Shown here: positions 1 through 9,380 of the stretch, piece by piece
Position numbering within the stretch: position 1 is the first letter of the stretch
How the letters are laid out: every line of letters starts with the position of its first letter
Assembly: GCF_004348115.1 (NCBI RefSeq)
Contig: NZ_QPFB01000001.1
Span: 3,426,028 to 3,490,027 of the forward strand
DNA from: Stenotrophomonas sp. ATCM1_4
GTDB lineage: Bacteria; Pseudomonadota; Gammaproteobacteria; Xanthomonadales; Xanthomonadaceae
DNA length: 64,000 nt
Direction of reading: 5' to 3'
Made by a program: the position numbers and the translations under genes
The notes under the pieces: model-generated
Database searches by the model: none
The model's input: only the letters and a program-made list of their open reading frames with translations
What the model was told of the DNA's origin: nothing

Positions 1-1239
1 TGGCGTGTCCAGGCCCTGGCCGATGCCCGCACCACCCTCGGTGAAGCCCTCAGCCCGGCACCGAGCAACGTTACCCCGCTGCGCCATGCCAGCGCCTACA
101 ACGCACAACACCCGTTCAGCGCCGAGCTGCTGGCGCGCCAGGTCATCAGCGGCCGTGATTTCAAGGGGCCGGCCTATGCTCGCTACGGCAGCGCCGACAA
201 GCGCGTGCATCACGTCGAACTGTCGCTGGAAGGCAGCGGCCTGCACTACGAGCCCGGCGACGCGCTGGGCATCGTCCACCGCAATCCGCAGGCGCTGGTC
301 CAGGACGTGCTGGCCGCCACCGGCCTGGACGGCGACACGGCCGTGGCCCTTGACGGCCAGGCCCGTCCGCTGTCGCAATGGCTGGCCGAACACCGCGAGC
401 TGACCCGCATCTCGCGTCCGCTGCTGGCCACCGTGGCCGAGCGCAATGCGCACCCGGAGCTGGGGCGGCTGCTCGAACCCGAGCACAAGGCCGAACTGGC
501 GCGCGTGTTCGACGACCACCAACTGGTCGACGTGCTGCGTCGCTGGCCGGCGGACTGGAGCGCCGAGGCACTGGTCGGCACCCTGCGCCCGGCAACGCAT
601 CGCCTGTACTCGATCGCCTCCAGCCGCAAGCGGGTGGGCGAGGAAGTGCATCTCACCGTCGACGAACTGCGCTACGACGCCCATGGCTCGGCGCACGTGG
701 GCGCGGCCAGCAGCTTTCTGGCCGCACTGGAGGAAGGCGCGCAGGTACCGGTCTTCGTCGAGGCCAATGAACGCTTCCGCGTCCCGGCCGACGGCAGCCG
801 CGACATCATCATGATCGGCCCGGGTACCGGAGTGGCGCCATTCCGTGCCTTCGTGCAGGAGCGCGCCGAGGTCGGCGCCGGCGGCCGCAACTGGCTGTTC
901 TTCGGTGCACGGCACTTCAATACCGACTTCCTGTACCAGACCGAGTGGCAGGACGCGCTGCGCCGCAAGGAACTGCAGCGGCTGGACCTGGCCTTCTCAC
1001 GCGACCAGGCCGACAAGGTCTACGTGCAGCAGCGCCTGCGCACGCGCGGCCGCGACCTCTACGACTGGCTGCAGAACGGCGCGCACCTGTACGTGTGCGG
1101 TGCGATCGGCATGGGCAAGGACGTGCACGCCGCGCTGCTGGACGTGGTCCGCGAACACGGCGGGCTGGACGAGGACGCGGCGCGTGAGTACCTCACGCAG
1201 CTGCACACGGAGGGGCGTTATGGCCGGGATGTGTACTGA
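1..1239 (+). CDS. cysJ: Sulfite reductase [NADPH] flavoprotein alpha subunit, 5'-truncated by window edge
   Basis: The reading frame is open from base 1, so about 412 C-terminal residues are present; the family is about 600 residues and the missing part is the FMN-binding flavodoxin domain. CysJ passes electrons from NADPH through FAD and FMN to the CysI hemoprotein in the cytoplasm, for six-electron reduction of sulfite to sulfide. Visible: the FAD-binding motif RLYSIASS near base 601, the NADP-binding GPGTGVAPFRAFVQER-type stretch near 820-860, and the typical diflavin reductase ending GRYGRDVY. cysI follows after 78 bases on the same strand. Identity is very secure; only the true start is unseen. 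Confidence 0.96.
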   Translation, partial: WRVQALADARTTLGEALSPAPSNVTPLRHASAYNAQHPFSAELLARQVISGRDFKGPAYARYGSADKRVHHVELSLEGSGLHYEPGDALGIVHRNPQALVQDVLAATGLDGDTAVALDGQARPLSQWLAEHRELTRISRPLLATVAERNAHPELGRLLEPEHKAELARVFDDHQLVDVLRRWPADWSAEALVGTLRPATHRLYSIASSRKRVGEEVHLTVDELRYDAHGSAHVGAASSFLAALEEGAQVPVFVEANERFRVPADGSRDIIMIGPGTGVAPFRAFVQERAEVGAGGRNWLFFGARHFNTDFLYQTEWQDALRRKELQRLDLAFSRDQADKVYVQQRLRTRGRDLYDWLQNGAHLYVCGAIGMGKDVHAALLDVVREHGGLDEDAAREYLTQLHTEGRYGRDVY

Positions 1240-1258
1240 CGGTTGAGCCGCGGCCCGC

Positions 1259-1296
1259 GGCGATATGGATATCGCGCCCGAAGGCGCTCCCACCTG
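1259..1296. repeat. REP-like hairpin between cysJ and cysI
   Basis: On the minus strand 1293-1271 reads as a REP-type core, GTGGGAGCGCC then TTC then GGGCGCGAT, forming a GC-rich stem. It abuts a second small dyad, CGATAT/ATATCG, at 1261-1274. Such GTGGGAGCGC... or GTAGGAGCG... hairpins are common intergenic repeats in Xanthomonadaceae and Pseudomonas (known). Lying inside the cysJI transcript, it could stabilise or attenuate the mRNA (inference). Confidence 0.55.
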
Positions 1297-1317
1297 TTAC
1301 TGGCATAGCGAAAGAAG

Positions 1318-3024
1318 ATGAGCACCCATTCCGTCGAATCGATCAAGGCCAAAAGCAACCGCCTGCGCGGCTCCCTACTGGAAAGCCTGGCCGACCCGGT
1401 CACCGGCGCCTTGTGCGAGGACGACCAGACCCTGATCAAGTACCACGGCAGCTACCAGCAGGACGACCGTGACGTGCGCGACGAGCGCCGCCGCCAGAAG
1501 CTGGAGCCGGCCTATCAGTTCATGATCCGCACCCGCACCCCGGGCGGGGTGATCACTCCGGCGCAATGGCTCAAGCTCGACGCCATCGCCACCCGCTTCG
1601 GCAATCACTCGCTGCGCATCACCACACGCCAGGCGTTCCAGTTCCATGGCGTGATCAAGCGCGAGCTCAAGGCCACCATGCAGGCCATCAACGCGGCGTT
1701 GATCGACACCCTGGCCGCCTGCGGTGACGTCAACCGCAACGTGCTGGTCGCCGCCAACCCGCTGCTGTCCAGCGCGCACGCCACCCTGTACGCCGATGCC
1801 GCGCGCACGTCCGAACACCTGCTGCCCAACACCCGTGCCTACTACGAGATCTGGCTGGACGAGGAACGCGTGGCGGGCAGCGGCAGCGAGGAGGAGCCGA
1901 TCTACGGCGAACGGTACCTGCCGCGCAAGTTCAAGATCGGCTTCGCCCTGCCACCGGTCAACGACGTGGATGTGTTCGCCAACGACCTGGGGTTCATCGG
2001 CGTGCTCGACGATGCCGGCACGCTGCTCGGCTACGACGTCAGCATCGGCGGCGGCATGGGGGCGACCCACGGCGACGCCGAGACCTACCCGCGCCTGGCC
2101 AACATCGCAGGCTTCATCCCGCGCGACGCCCTGCTCGACGTCGCCACCGCGGTGGTCACCACCCAACGCGACCTCGGCAACCGCGACCTGCGCAAGCGCG
2201 CCCGCTTCAAGTACACCATCGACGACCACGGCCTGGACACCGTGATCGCCGAGATCCAGCGCCGCGCCGGCATCGCCTTCCAGCCGCGCCGCTCGCTGCC
2301 GTTCACGCACAACGGCGACCGCTATGGCTGGAACGAGGGCGGGGATGGCCGCTGGCACCTGACCCTGTCGCTGCCGGCCGGCCGCATCGCCGACCTGCCC
2401 GGCGCGCCGCACCTGACCGCGCTGCGTGAGATCGCGCGCCTCCACGCCGGCGAGTTCCGCATGACCGGCAACCAGAACCTGGTCATCGCCGGCGTCCCCG
2501 CCGCACAGCGCGCGCAGATCGATGCGCTGGTGCGCAGCGCCGGGCTGGATGCCGGCAACCAGGCCCCCACCGCGCTGGCACGCGCCGCCATGGCCTGCGT
2601 CGCCCTGCCCACCTGCGGGCTGGCCATGGCCGAGGCCGAGCGCTACCTGCCCGACTTCAGCGCCAAGCTGCAGCCGCTGCTGGAACAGCACGGCCTGGCC
2701 GAAGCACCGATCCTGCTGCGCATCTCCGGCTGCCCGAATGGCTGCTCGCGCCCGTACCTGGGCGAGATCGCCCTGGTCGGCAAGGCACCGGGCCGCTACA
2801 ACCTGATGCTCGGCGCCGACCATCGCGGCCAACGGCTGAACACCCTGTACCGCGAGAACATCACCGAGCCGGACATCCTGTCCGCGCTGGAGCCGTTGTT
2901 CGCCCGCTACGCCGGCGAGCGCACGGCGGACGAGGGCTTCGGCGACTTCCTGCACCGCGCCGGCATCGTCGACCTGCCGACCTACCCCACCCACCGCCAG
3001 ATTCCCGTGGAACTGCACGCATGA
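1318..3024 (+). CDS. cysI: Sulfite reductase [NADPH] hemoprotein beta subunit
   Basis: 568 residues, the normal family length. It binds siroheme coupled to a [4Fe-4S] cluster and reduces sulfite to sulfide with electrons from CysJ. The four cluster cysteines are present with the spacing known from E. coli CysI: C427, C433 ([11 protein letters not shown]), C472 and C476 ([10 protein letters not shown]). The N-terminal half carries the siroheme-contact repeats ([12 protein letters not shown] near residue 100). The start is ATG with a weak AAAGAAG just upstream. cysH begins inside the stop codon (ATGA overlap), so the two are translationally coupled. The siroheme is made by CysG, encoded at 9485. 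Confidence 0.97.
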   Translation: MSTHSVESIKAKSNRLRGSLLESLADPVTGALCEDDQTLIKYHGSYQQDDRDVRDERRRQKLEPAYQFMIRTRTPGGVITPAQWLKLDAIATRFGNHSLRITTRQAFQFHGVIKRELKATMQAINAALIDTLAACGDVNRNVLVAANPLLSSAHATLYADAARTSEHLLPNTRAYYEIWLDEERVAGSGSEEEPIYGERYLPRKFKIGFALPPVNDVDVFANDLGFIGVLDDAGTLLGYDVSIGGGMGATHGDAETYPRLANIAGFIPRDALLDVATAVVTTQRDLGNRDLRKRARFKYTIDDHGLDTVIAEIQRRAGIAFQPRRSLPFTHNGDRYGWNEGGDGRWHLTLSLPAGRIADLPGAPHLTALREIARLHAGEFRMTGNQNLVIAGVPAAQRAQIDALVRSAGLDAGNQAPTALARAAMACVALPTCGLAMAEAERYLPDFSAKLQPLLEQHGLAEAPILLRISGCPNGCSRPYLGEIALVGKAPGRYNLMLGADHRGQRLNTLYRENITEPDILSALEPLFARYAGERTADEGFGDFLHRAGIVDLPTYPTHRQIPVELHA

Positions 3025-3758
3025 GCGCCCTGCCCCGATCCTCGAACGATGCCATCGTCACCCCGCCGTTGCCGGATGACCTGGGCCCGCTCAACGCCGA
3101 GCTGGAGGCCCTGGACGCCGTCTCGCGCGTGCGCTGGGCGCTGCAGCATGCCCCCGGCACGCACGTGCTGTCGTCCAGCTTCGGCGCGCAGTCGGCGGTG
3201 ACGCTGCACCTGCTCAGCAGCCAGCAGCCGGACGTACCGGTGATTCTGATCGACACCGGCTACCTGTTCCCGGAAACCTACCGCTTCGCCGACGAGCTGA
3301 CCGACCGGCTCAAGCTCAACCTCAAGGTCTACCGCCCGCTGGTCAGCCGCGCCTGGATGGAAGCCCGCCATGGCCGCCTGTGGGAACAGGGCGTGGTCGG
3401 CATCGAGCAGTACAACAACCTGCGCAAGGTCGAGCCGATGAAGCGCGCGCTCGACGACCTGCAGGTCGGCACCTGGTTCACCGGCCTGCGCCGCAGCCAG
3501 TCGGCCAGCCGCGCCGGCACCCCGGTGCTGCAGCGGCGGGGCGAGCGCTACAAGGTCAACCCGATCGCCGACTGGAGCGACCGCGACGTGTGGAAGTACC
3601 TCAAGCAGCACGACCTGCCCTACCACCCGCTGTGGGAACAGGGGTACGTGTCGATCGGCGACTTCCACACCACCCGCCGCTGGGAACCGGGCATGCGCGA
3701 GGAGGACACCCGCTTCTTCGGCTTGAAGCGTGAGTGCGGATTGCACGAGGAAATCTGA
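3021..3758 (+). CDS. cysH: Phosphoadenosine phosphosulfate (PAPS) reductase
   Basis: 245 residues. The enzyme reduces PAPS to sulfite and PAP using thioredoxin. Visible: the adenylyl-binding [10 protein letters not shown] loop near residue 50, [10 protein letters not shown] in the middle, and the C-terminal catalytic ECGLH with Cys239 seven residues from the end. The paired CC...CxxC iron-sulfur cysteines that mark APS reductases are absent, so PAPS is the expected substrate. Its ATG overlaps the cysI stop by four bases. It is the last gene of this visible cysJIH run; a minus-strand block follows. Confidence 0.95.
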   Translation: MSALPRSSNDAIVTPPLPDDLGPLNAELEALDAVSRVRWALQHAPGTHVLSSSFGAQSAVTLHLLSSQQPDVPVILIDTGYLFPETYRFADELTDRLKLNLKVYRPLVSRAWMEARHGRLWEQGVVGIEQYNNLRKVEPMKRALDDLQVGTWFTGLRRSQSASRAGTPVLQRRGERYKVNPIADWSDRDVWKYLKQHDLPYHPLWEQGYVSIGDFHTTRRWEPGMREEDTRFFGLKRECGLHEEI

Positions 3759-3900
3759 TCCGCGTCGCGATGCGCCCAGCGTGGCGCGGCACCCGTCAAG
3801 GCGGTGGTGGTCAACGCGGCACGGGCTTGGCGGCCGAGGCCGCTGCCGCCTGCGTTGCCCTCCCTTCCGCGCGGCAGAGGGAAAGGCCAGGGCGGGGGCT

Positions 3901-4341
3901 TCAGCCCTCGGCCTGCACCTGTTCCCAGAACGAGAGCAGCTCACGCAACGCGGGAGTGCCCTGCCCGGCTTCGGCGACGTCCTCCTGCAGCAGCTCCGCT
4001 TCACGCAGCCACTGCTGGTTGCTCAACTTCTGCAGCACGCTGCCCTCGGCATGGCTGCTGCCCATGTGCCACTGGCTGAAGTACAACTGGTCGACGTGCC
4101 CATCGTGCAGCACGCGCACGTTCACGTGCATGGTCGATGCCATGATGCGCTCGTAGACACGGGCCACGCCCTCCTGGCTGCCTTCGAAGTACTGGAAGAA
4201 CTGCTGCCCGTCGTACAGCAGCACGCCGGTCACACCGGCCAGTTGGTTGTGCGCCCGCGCATCCACCAGCAGATGGTCGATGTCGGCCGGCGTCAGCCCG
4301 GCAACAGCGGTACTTGCATATGCCACCGCGCGATACGTCAT
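3901..4341 (-). CDS. Stand-alone BLUF-domain blue-light sensor (FAD-binding)
   Basis: 146 residues from the chosen ATG at 4341; an upstream in-frame ATG at 4383 would add 14 residues but runs into the oprC terminator hairpin. BLUF domains bind FAD and signal blue light through a Tyr-Gln hydrogen-bond switch. The key residues are all present and spaced as in AppA: Tyr8, Asn32 and Gln50 (AppA Y21, N45, Q63), and Trp91/Met93 match AppA W104/M106. The core includes GVTGVLLYDG and FFQYFEG. About 50 residues follow the sensor, with no EAL, GGDEF, cyclase or HTH domain, so any output must go through a partner protein. Convergent with cysH. The photochemical family is secure; the physiological role is unknown. 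Confidence 0.9.
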   Translation of the reverse strand: MTYRAVAYASTAVAGLTPADIDHLLVDARAHNQLAGVTGVLLYDGQQFFQYFEGSQEGVARVYERIMASTMHVNVRVLHDGHVDQLYFSQWHMGSSHAEGSVLQKLSNQQWLREAELLQEDVAEAGQGTPALRELLSFWEQVQAEG

Positions 4342-4384
4342 GTCCGTGGAAAGCTCCGAGCCAATGCCTGCCGAGCATGCCATA

Positions 4385-4418
4385 GCGCCCCCACCACCGC
4401 GAGCGGTGGCGGGGGCGC
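4385..4418 (-). terminator. Hairpin downstream of the copper receptor gene
   Basis: Arms 4385-4399 and 4404-4418 pair as 8 + 6 bp around one A/C mismatch with a 4-base loop. It sits directly after the receptor stop codon on the minus strand. There is no U-tract, so termination may be partial. Its position argues for the inner start of the BLUF gene at 4341. Confidence 0.55.
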
Positions 4419-4423
4419 CGTCC

Positions 4424-6484
4424 TCAGTACCGGTAGTCCAGCTTCAGCCACGCGGTACGGCCCGGCTCGTTGATCCGCACCGGGTCGGCCGGGAAGCCGA
4501 AATCGGCACTGCCGGCCAGGTTCAGGTGCTCGGCGTAGGCGCGGTCGAACACGTTGTCCACGCCGACGCTGGCGCGCAGGTGGTCGCTGATGCGATACGC
4601 GGCGTTGAGCGAAAGCGTGGCAAACCCGGCCGTCGGCCCAAGGTCGCGCGCGATCACGTTGCCTTCGTCGGTGGCCACCCGGTTCTGCCGGTGCACGCCC
4701 CGCAACAGGCCACCGACCGACCAGCGGTCATGCTCGTAGGACGCGTTCAGGCGTGCCTCCAGCGGCGGGATCTGCGGCAACGGCCGGTCTTCGCTGCGGT
4801 TCTCGCCCCACGCGTAGGCCAGCGTGCCGCCCAGTTTCCAGCCCGGCGCGGGTCGCCACTCCAGCCCCGCTTCACCGCCGGCGATCCGCGCCTCGACATT
4901 GGAGGCCTGCGTGGTGCTACCCATCATGCCGCCGCTGCGGTAGGCAAACAGGATGTAGTCCTGCAGGCGCCCGGCATAGGCCGACACCCAGGCATCCAGG
5001 CGTTCGCTGCGGAACTGCAGGCCCAGATCCAGCTGGGTGGTCTTCTCCGGCTGCACGCCGCTGAAGGCATTGGGGCTGTCCGTCGGCCCGCTGTTGGCGG
5101 AGAACAGCTCCCAGTAGTCGGGCATGCGTTCGCTGCGGCCCACGCCGGCATACCAGGTCCAGGCCTGGCCATGGTCGCGCTCGTAGCGCAGGAAGCCACT
5201 GCCCAGGGTTTCGTCACGGCGTTGGCCGGCGGTCGGGTTGGGCATGTTCATCATGCCGGTCGTGGCCCGGCGGTCCTTGACCTGCGCCGTGTCCACGCGC
5301 AGCCCGCTGACCCAGCGCTGCGCGGTACCTTCGCCAAAGGTCAACTCGGTGAACACGCCCTGGTTGCCGAAGTCCGCATCGCGCGTCCACGCCGCCTGCC
5401 GCCAGGTGCCGCGGCCCATGCCGTTGCGGCTGCGATGGCGGCTGTCCTGCGCATCCACGCCGGCAACGATGGCCACGTCCTGCCAACGCCACTCGCTGCT
5501 GACCCGGCCACCGGTGGTGCGCCGTTCGACGTTGGAGGCCATCGGCATCGGCATGCTGCTGTGCGGGTTCGGCGTGCGCAGCGTGTAGTTGTCCATCAGG
5601 TGATCGGCGTTGTTGTAGTACAGGTTGGCCTGCAGCTTGTCCCAGGCGCCGGGCAGGTTGTCCTTCTCGAAACGTAGCCCGTAACTGTCGCGCTTGAAGC
5701 CGGCGCCATCCATGCCGCGCCCGGCATAGCGGGCGATCGCATCGCCGGTGCCGGCACTGAGTTCGACCACGGTGTCGGCATCGGGCGTCCAGCCGATGGC
5801 GGCATCGGCATTCCACTTGCGCCAGCGCGACGGCACCACCGCGCCGTTGCCGTCGCGGTAGTCGTCCGATTCGGAGCGGTTGCCGTTGACGCGCACATAG
5901 CCCGGCGTGCTGCCAAAAGTGGCGTCAAGCATCTGGTCATTGCGGTTGTTGGAGCCGCCCAGCGCGCTGGCCTTCAACGCCATGCCCGGCGCATCGAAGC
6001 GGGGGGTTTCACGCTCGAAGCGCACCGTGCCGGCCGAAGCCCCGGCCCCCCAGCGCACGCTCTGCGGGCCCTTGATCACGGTCAGCCGGTCGTAGGTTTC
6101 CGGGGCGATGTAGGACAGCGGGTTGTCCATGCGCGAGGGACACGCGCCGATCAGGTTGCCGTCGTTGCTGAGGATGTTCAGCCGCGAGCCGCCCATGCCG
6201 CGCAGCACCGGGTCGCCATTGGTGCCGCCATTGCGGATCGCCGAAAAGCCCGGAACGGTCTTGAGGTAGTCGGCACCGTCACTGGCCGGCACCGGTTGCC
6301 GCGGCAGGCGCGGGTCGGTCACCCATTGCAGCGGCGAGGACGGCGCGGCGGCGGTGACCACCAGCGTATCCAGGGTCTTGGCCGGGTCACGCGCCTGGGC
6401 GTATCCCGGCGGTGAAAACAGCGCCATGCAGATGCAGGCAGACAGGCACGCCGGTGCACCCGGCATACGGGAAAGGGAAATCAT
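4424..6484 (-). CDS. oprC: TonB-dependent copper receptor, OprC/NosA type
   Basis: 686 residues from ATG 6484, which has GGAG six bases upstream; a TTG at 6496 is the only alternative. Signal peptide to about residue 30, then a plug domain (about 55-165) and a 22-strand-type barrel ending in an aromatic residue (LDYRY). OprC proteins import copper across the outer membrane using TonB. The plug carries GACPSRMD, with C115 and M119 matching the CxxxM copper site known in Pseudomonas OprC; a Met/His-rich loop (HSSMPMPM, about residue 300) may supply the other ligands. The DUF2946 gene lies 72 bases upstream on the same strand, a usual partner. Family assignment is strong; metal specificity rests on the motif. 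Confidence 0.92.
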   Translation of the reverse strand: MISLSRMPGAPACLSACICMALFSPPGYAQARDPAKTLDTLVVTAAAPSSPLQWVTDPRLPRQPVPASDGADYLKTVPGFSAIRNGGTNGDPVLRGMGGSRLNILSNDGNLIGACPSRMDNPLSYIAPETYDRLTVIKGPQSVRWGAGASAGTVRFERETPRFDAPGMALKASALGGSNNRNDQMLDATFGSTPGYVRVNGNRSESDDYRDGNGAVVPSRWRKWNADAAIGWTPDADTVVELSAGTGDAIARYAGRGMDGAGFKRDSYGLRFEKDNLPGAWDKLQANLYYNNADHLMDNYTLRTPNPHSSMPMPMASNVERRTTGGRVSSEWRWQDVAIVAGVDAQDSRHRSRNGMGRGTWRQAAWTRDADFGNQGVFTELTFGEGTAQRWVSGLRVDTAQVKDRRATTGMMNMPNPTAGQRRDETLGSGFLRYERDHGQAWTWYAGVGRSERMPDYWELFSANSGPTDSPNAFSGVQPEKTTQLDLGLQFRSERLDAWVSAYAGRLQDYILFAYRSGGMMGSTTQASNVEARIAGGEAGLEWRPAPGWKLGGTLAYAWGENRSEDRPLPQIPPLEARLNASYEHDRWSVGGLLRGVHRQNRVATDEGNVIARDLGPTAGFATLSLNAAYRISDHLRASVGVDNVFDRAYAEHLNLAGSADFGFPADPVRINEPGRTAWLKLDYRY

Positions 6485-6556
6485 GCAGTTCTCCAATACG
6501 ACACAGCCGCGCCCTGCCCGATGACAGCGCGCGACGAAGGAATGAGGGGATGTCGT

Positions 6557-6982
6557 TCAGGAGAACAGCGGCGGGCCACGCACCGGGTGCGCGGGCCAGC
6601 GCAGGCTGGGCGGCAGTTGGATGCTGCGTGGTGAGGCCGGCGCAAGCCGGTATAACAACGGGGCCAGTACCAGCAGCACCGCCAACCATGGCAGCAACCG
6701 CGAGGCCATGGTGCAGTAGTCGCACGCCTCGCCGTGCGCGGCATGCGGATCGGGCGGCGCCTTGGCCGGCGCTGCGGGCGGCGCATGCCCGGCCAGGTGA
6801 TGTGCATGCGCTGCATCGGTCATCGCCGCATGGCCAGCGTGCGCCCCCGGCATGGCCATCGCATGGGTGTGCTGGACGTGCCCGGCCTGCACCCAGCGAC
6901 TGACCACCGGCGCCAATGCCATCAACAGCGTGGCGGCCAGGGCCAGATACAGCAGCAGGGTTTGAAAACGGGCCGTGCGCAT
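6557..6982 (-). CDS. His-rich DUF2946 family protein, probable copper handling
   Basis: 141 residues. An N-terminal membrane segment or signal (about 7-27) is followed by a His/Met-rich stretch (residues 35-82, many HAxAH, HHLAGH and MAMPG units), then C87-x-x-C90 in GEACDYCTMASR, then a second membrane segment (about 98-113). DUF2946 proteins usually sit beside TonB copper receptors and copper regulators. The His/Met/Cys content fits metal binding at the membrane or periplasm (inference). It is the first gene of the likely DUF2946-oprC operon. A TAGAAT-like -10 (6992-6997) only 10 bases from the ATG suggests a very short leader. Confidence 0.8.
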   Translation of the reverse strand: MRTARFQTLLLYLALAATLLMALAPVVSRWVQAGHVQHTHAMAMPGAHAGHAAMTDAAHAHHLAGHAPPAAPAKAPPDPHAAHGEACDYCTMASRLLPWLAVLLVLAPLLYRLAPASPRSIQLPPSLRWPAHPVRGPPLFS

Positions 6983-7069
6983 GACCCGGGCATTCTATCG
7001 GCGCAGGCCAGGGTTACCGGTTCAGCGCAGGTGCGACCGTTTGCCGCACGAGCGCCACCTGCACCGGCC

Positions 7070-7777
7070 TCACCGCACCCAGCCCAGCCGCATGGCTTGT
7101 GCTTTCACCGCCGCCGCACAGGCCGGTGCCGCCGCCTGCAGCAGCAGGTGCGGCCCTTGCATGTCCAGGCAGGTGCAATCCGCCACGTTGCGTGTGATCA
7201 ACCGCCCTGCGCCCGCGGCGAGCAGGCGGTCACCGCTCGCCCGCAGGTAGACCACCGGCACCGGGATGCGATGCAGCAGCCCGACCACATCCACCCGCAT
7301 CGCCAGCCCGGCACGATGGCGCAGGACCTGCGGGCTGACCTGCCGCAATGCCCGCCGCAACGCACGGTCCAGCGCAGGCGAACTCCAGCGTCCCAGCAAC
7401 CACCAGCGCAGTACCGCCAATGGCACGCCGTGCACCGGTGCAACACGGGTGATCGGGGCCAACAGCCGCGACAACGGCACCGGCGCACGCGCGAACGTGG
7501 TCGACAGGACCAACCCGCGCAGGTTGGCGGGCGGATCGGCGGCGATGGCGATCGCCAACGGGCCGGAGAAGGATTCCCCCAGCAACACGAAGGGCGCTTG
7601 GTCGGGCAAAGCCGCACGGACCCGCCGTTCCAGTGATGGGTAATCCAACACGGCGTCGGCGGGATAGGCCATCACCTGCACCGTGGCAAAGGTGGTGCCC
7701 AGCGCTGCGATGAAGTCCTCGTGCAGGGTTCCCGTACCGTCCAGGCCGGGAAGGATCACAAGCCGGGTCACGCGCAT
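7070..7777 (-). CDS. Alpha/beta hydrolase of unknown substrate
   Basis: 235 residues from ATG 7777. Upstream in-frame sequence overlaps the next gene and lacks hydrolase similarity, so it is excluded. The N-terminus LVILPGLDGTG forms the first strand and oxyanion turn. The nucleophile elbow is GESFSG with Ser69, and a late GPHLLL supplies the likely catalytic His. The helical cap region (about 95-165) is Arg/Leu-rich. No signal peptide, so cytoplasmic. It may be an esterase or thioesterase-like enzyme, but nothing in the sequence fixes the substrate. There is almost no Shine-Dalgarno sequence before this ATG. Confidence 0.75.
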   Translation of the reverse strand: MRVTRLVILPGLDGTGTLHEDFIAALGTTFATVQVMAYPADAVLDYPSLERRVRAALPDQAPFVLLGESFSGPLAIAIAADPPANLRGLVLSTTFARAPVPLSRLLAPITRVAPVHGVPLAVLRWWLLGRWSSPALDRALRRALRQVSPQVLRHRAGLAMRVDVVGLLHRIPVPVVYLRASGDRLLAAGAGRLITRNVADCTCLDMQGPHLLLQAAAPACAAAVKAQAMRLGWVR

Positions 7778-7830
7778 CTCTACGGGAGTTTCGATGAGGA
7801 TACGCTGCACGCAGGTGCCGGGGACGCCGA

Positions 7831-8112
7831 TCAGTTCACCGCGATCGCATGCCGCACCTTGAGGGCGCCGTAGCAGAGGTCGCAGACGATGGCCATGTCG
7901 TTGAATGCGGCGAAGGCCTCGGTCAGGCCGCGTTCCTGCTGGAACTTTTCCTCGCAGCGATGGCACCAGGCCTGCAGGTTGTTGGGGTCGCTGCTGTTCT
8001 CGATGAAGCCGGTGGGTGCCCCTTCGGCCCGCAGCATGTGCTGGCAGACCACCGCCGACACCCGCTGCCCATGCGGGCCGCAGTTCACCATGAGGGGTTC
8101 GTTCTCGTCCAT
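7831..8112 (-). CDS. Small Cys/His-rich putative zinc-binding protein, unknown function
   Basis: 93 residues from ATG 8112. I do not recognise a named family. It has evenly placed possible metal ligands: C11/H14 (NCGPHG), C23/H25 (VVCQHM), C50/H51/C53 (WCHRCEE) and C77/C80 (VCDLCY), which could build two zinc knuckles. No membrane segment or signal peptide. It lies between the hydrolase and cysB in a minus-strand block within the sulfur cluster. It could be a zinc-ribbon adaptor or a redox protein. The regular Cys pairs and a clean start before a non-coding gap support a real gene. Confidence 0.65.
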   Translation of the reverse strand: MDENEPLMVNCGPHGQRVSAVVCQHMLRAEGAPTGFIENSSDPNNLQAWCHRCEEKFQQERGLTEAFAAFNDMAIVCDLCYGALKVRHAIAVN

Positions 8113-8335
8113 GTGGGTTCGGCTCCTTGCTGAAAGGGGAAGCACTGCATCACTTCTCCGGCAATGGTTCCAGATAAGCCAACGACAGGGACCGGAAGGA
8201 TGCCCTTCAGGGAGGTAGGCCAACGGCGTGGACGGACCGCAGCCCGTTTGCGCCCCTTGCTTTGGCGCAAACGGGGAGAAGATCCGGAACAGGCACCGTC
8301 CCGCCTTCGCGGCGGAAGCCGCGCCTGCCGTCAGC
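8113..8335. other. Intergenic region downstream of cysB with a strong hairpin
   Basis: This stretch between cysB and the Cys-rich gene holds a 12-bp perfect stem, CCCGTTTGCGCC (8243-8254) and GGCGCAAACGGG (8264-8275), with a 9-base loop. On the minus strand it lies 60 bases after the cysB stop and is a plausible terminator, although without a U-tract. I see no ORF worth calling. Confidence 0.5.
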
Positions 8336-9319
8336 TCAGCTGGTGATCGTCTGGGTCAACGATTCCCAGGTCGGCGGCGTGGGCCAGTTGGCCTCCTGGT
8401 TGCCGTCCAGCACGCGACGCAGGTCGCGCTTGTCGATCTGCGGGGCGAGCACGTGCACCAGTTCCAGTGCGTAGTCGCGCAGCACGCGGTCGCGCGGCAA
8501 CACCGCCCAGGCAATGCACTCGGGGATCGCGGCCGGTGCCGGCCAGGCGCGCAGGTCGGTGTCGTTGCCGCTGACCGCCATTTCCGCCAGCAGGCCAACG
8601 CCCAGGCCTGCACGTACGTAAGTCTTGATCAGGTCCGCATCCAGCGCGGTCAGCGCCAGGTCCGGCTCCAGCTCGCGCGAGGCAAAGGCGCGTCGCAACG
8701 ACGAACTCGGCCGTTTGGAAGATTCGTAGCTGATCAACGGGTAGTCGGCCAATGCCGCCAGGTCCGGCACCGTGCCGGCCCGGTCCAGCGGATGGCCCTT
8801 GGGCACCAGCACCAGGCGACGCCAGCGGTACAGCGGCACCGCGATGCCGGTGGTGGGCTCGCTGCCGGCGGTGCTGATCACCGCGATGTCGGCATCGCCC
8901 TGGCTGAGCAGGTCCAGCGCATCGCTTTCGGCCGCCTGCTGCAGGTGCACGCTGACCTGCGGGTAGGCCTGCTTGATGCGCGCCACCGCCGGCGGCAGCA
9001 CGAAGCGCGCCTGCGTGTGGGTGGTGGTCAGGATCAACTGGCCATGGCTCTCGCGACGCTGGTTGGCCGCGTAGGTGCGGATGTTGTTGGCCTCGGCCAG
9101 CACCGCACGCGAACGGCTGATCACTTCCTCGCCGGCCGGGGTCACCGATTCCAGGCTGCGCCCCTTGCGCACGAACAACAGGAAACCCAGCTCGTCCTCC
9201 AGCTGCTTGAGCTGCTTGGACAAGCCCGGCTGCGTGGCATGCACGCGCGTGGCCGCGAGCGTGATGTTGAGCTCGGCGTCGGCAATGGCGACGAGGTAGC
9301 GCAGTTGGGTCAGGGTCAT
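8336..9319 (-). CDS. cysB: LysR-type regulator of cysteine biosynthesis, CysB
   Basis: 327 residues, the normal CysB length. An N-terminal winged HTH (about 1-60, [20 protein letters not shown]) is followed by an inducer-binding domain. Features typical of CysB/Cbl rather than other LysR proteins include the [12 protein letters not shown] stretch near residue 100, and a Thr-rich pocket that in enteric CysB binds N-acetylserine and sulfate. It is divergent from cysG-cysK across about 165 bases, so it likely controls that pair as well as cysJIH, and itself (inference from family knowledge). No clear Shine-Dalgarno precedes the ATG. Confidence 0.93.
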   Translation of the reverse strand: MTLTQLRYLVAIADAELNITLAATRVHATQPGLSKQLKQLEDELGFLLFVRKGRSLESVTPAGEEVISRSRAVLAEANNIRTYAANQRRESHGQLILTTTHTQARFVLPPAVARIKQAYPQVSVHLQQAAESDALDLLSQGDADIAVISTAGSEPTTGIAVPLYRWRRLVLVPKGHPLDRAGTVPDLAALADYPLISYESSKRPSSSLRRAFASRELEPDLALTALDADLIKTYVRAGLGVGLLAEMAVSGNDTDLRAWPAPAAIPECIAWAVLPRDRVLRDYALELVHVLAPQIDKRDLRRVLDGNQEANWPTPPTWESLTQTITS

Positions 9320-9380
9320 CGCAGCAGGACAGGGAGAGGCGAAGGTGAGGCAACCGACTGTAGGTTAAATCCCACGAACA

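Noticed and set aside
1375..3018. 547-residue minus-strand frame
   Set aside because: Exactly opposite cysI, with repetitive Gln/Gly/Val composition; cysI conserved motifs show which strand is real.
3759..3900. Possible terminator between cysH and the BLUF gene
   Set aside because: The region is GC-rich with partial self-pairing (GGCC/GCC runs), but I could not draw a convincing stem-loop.
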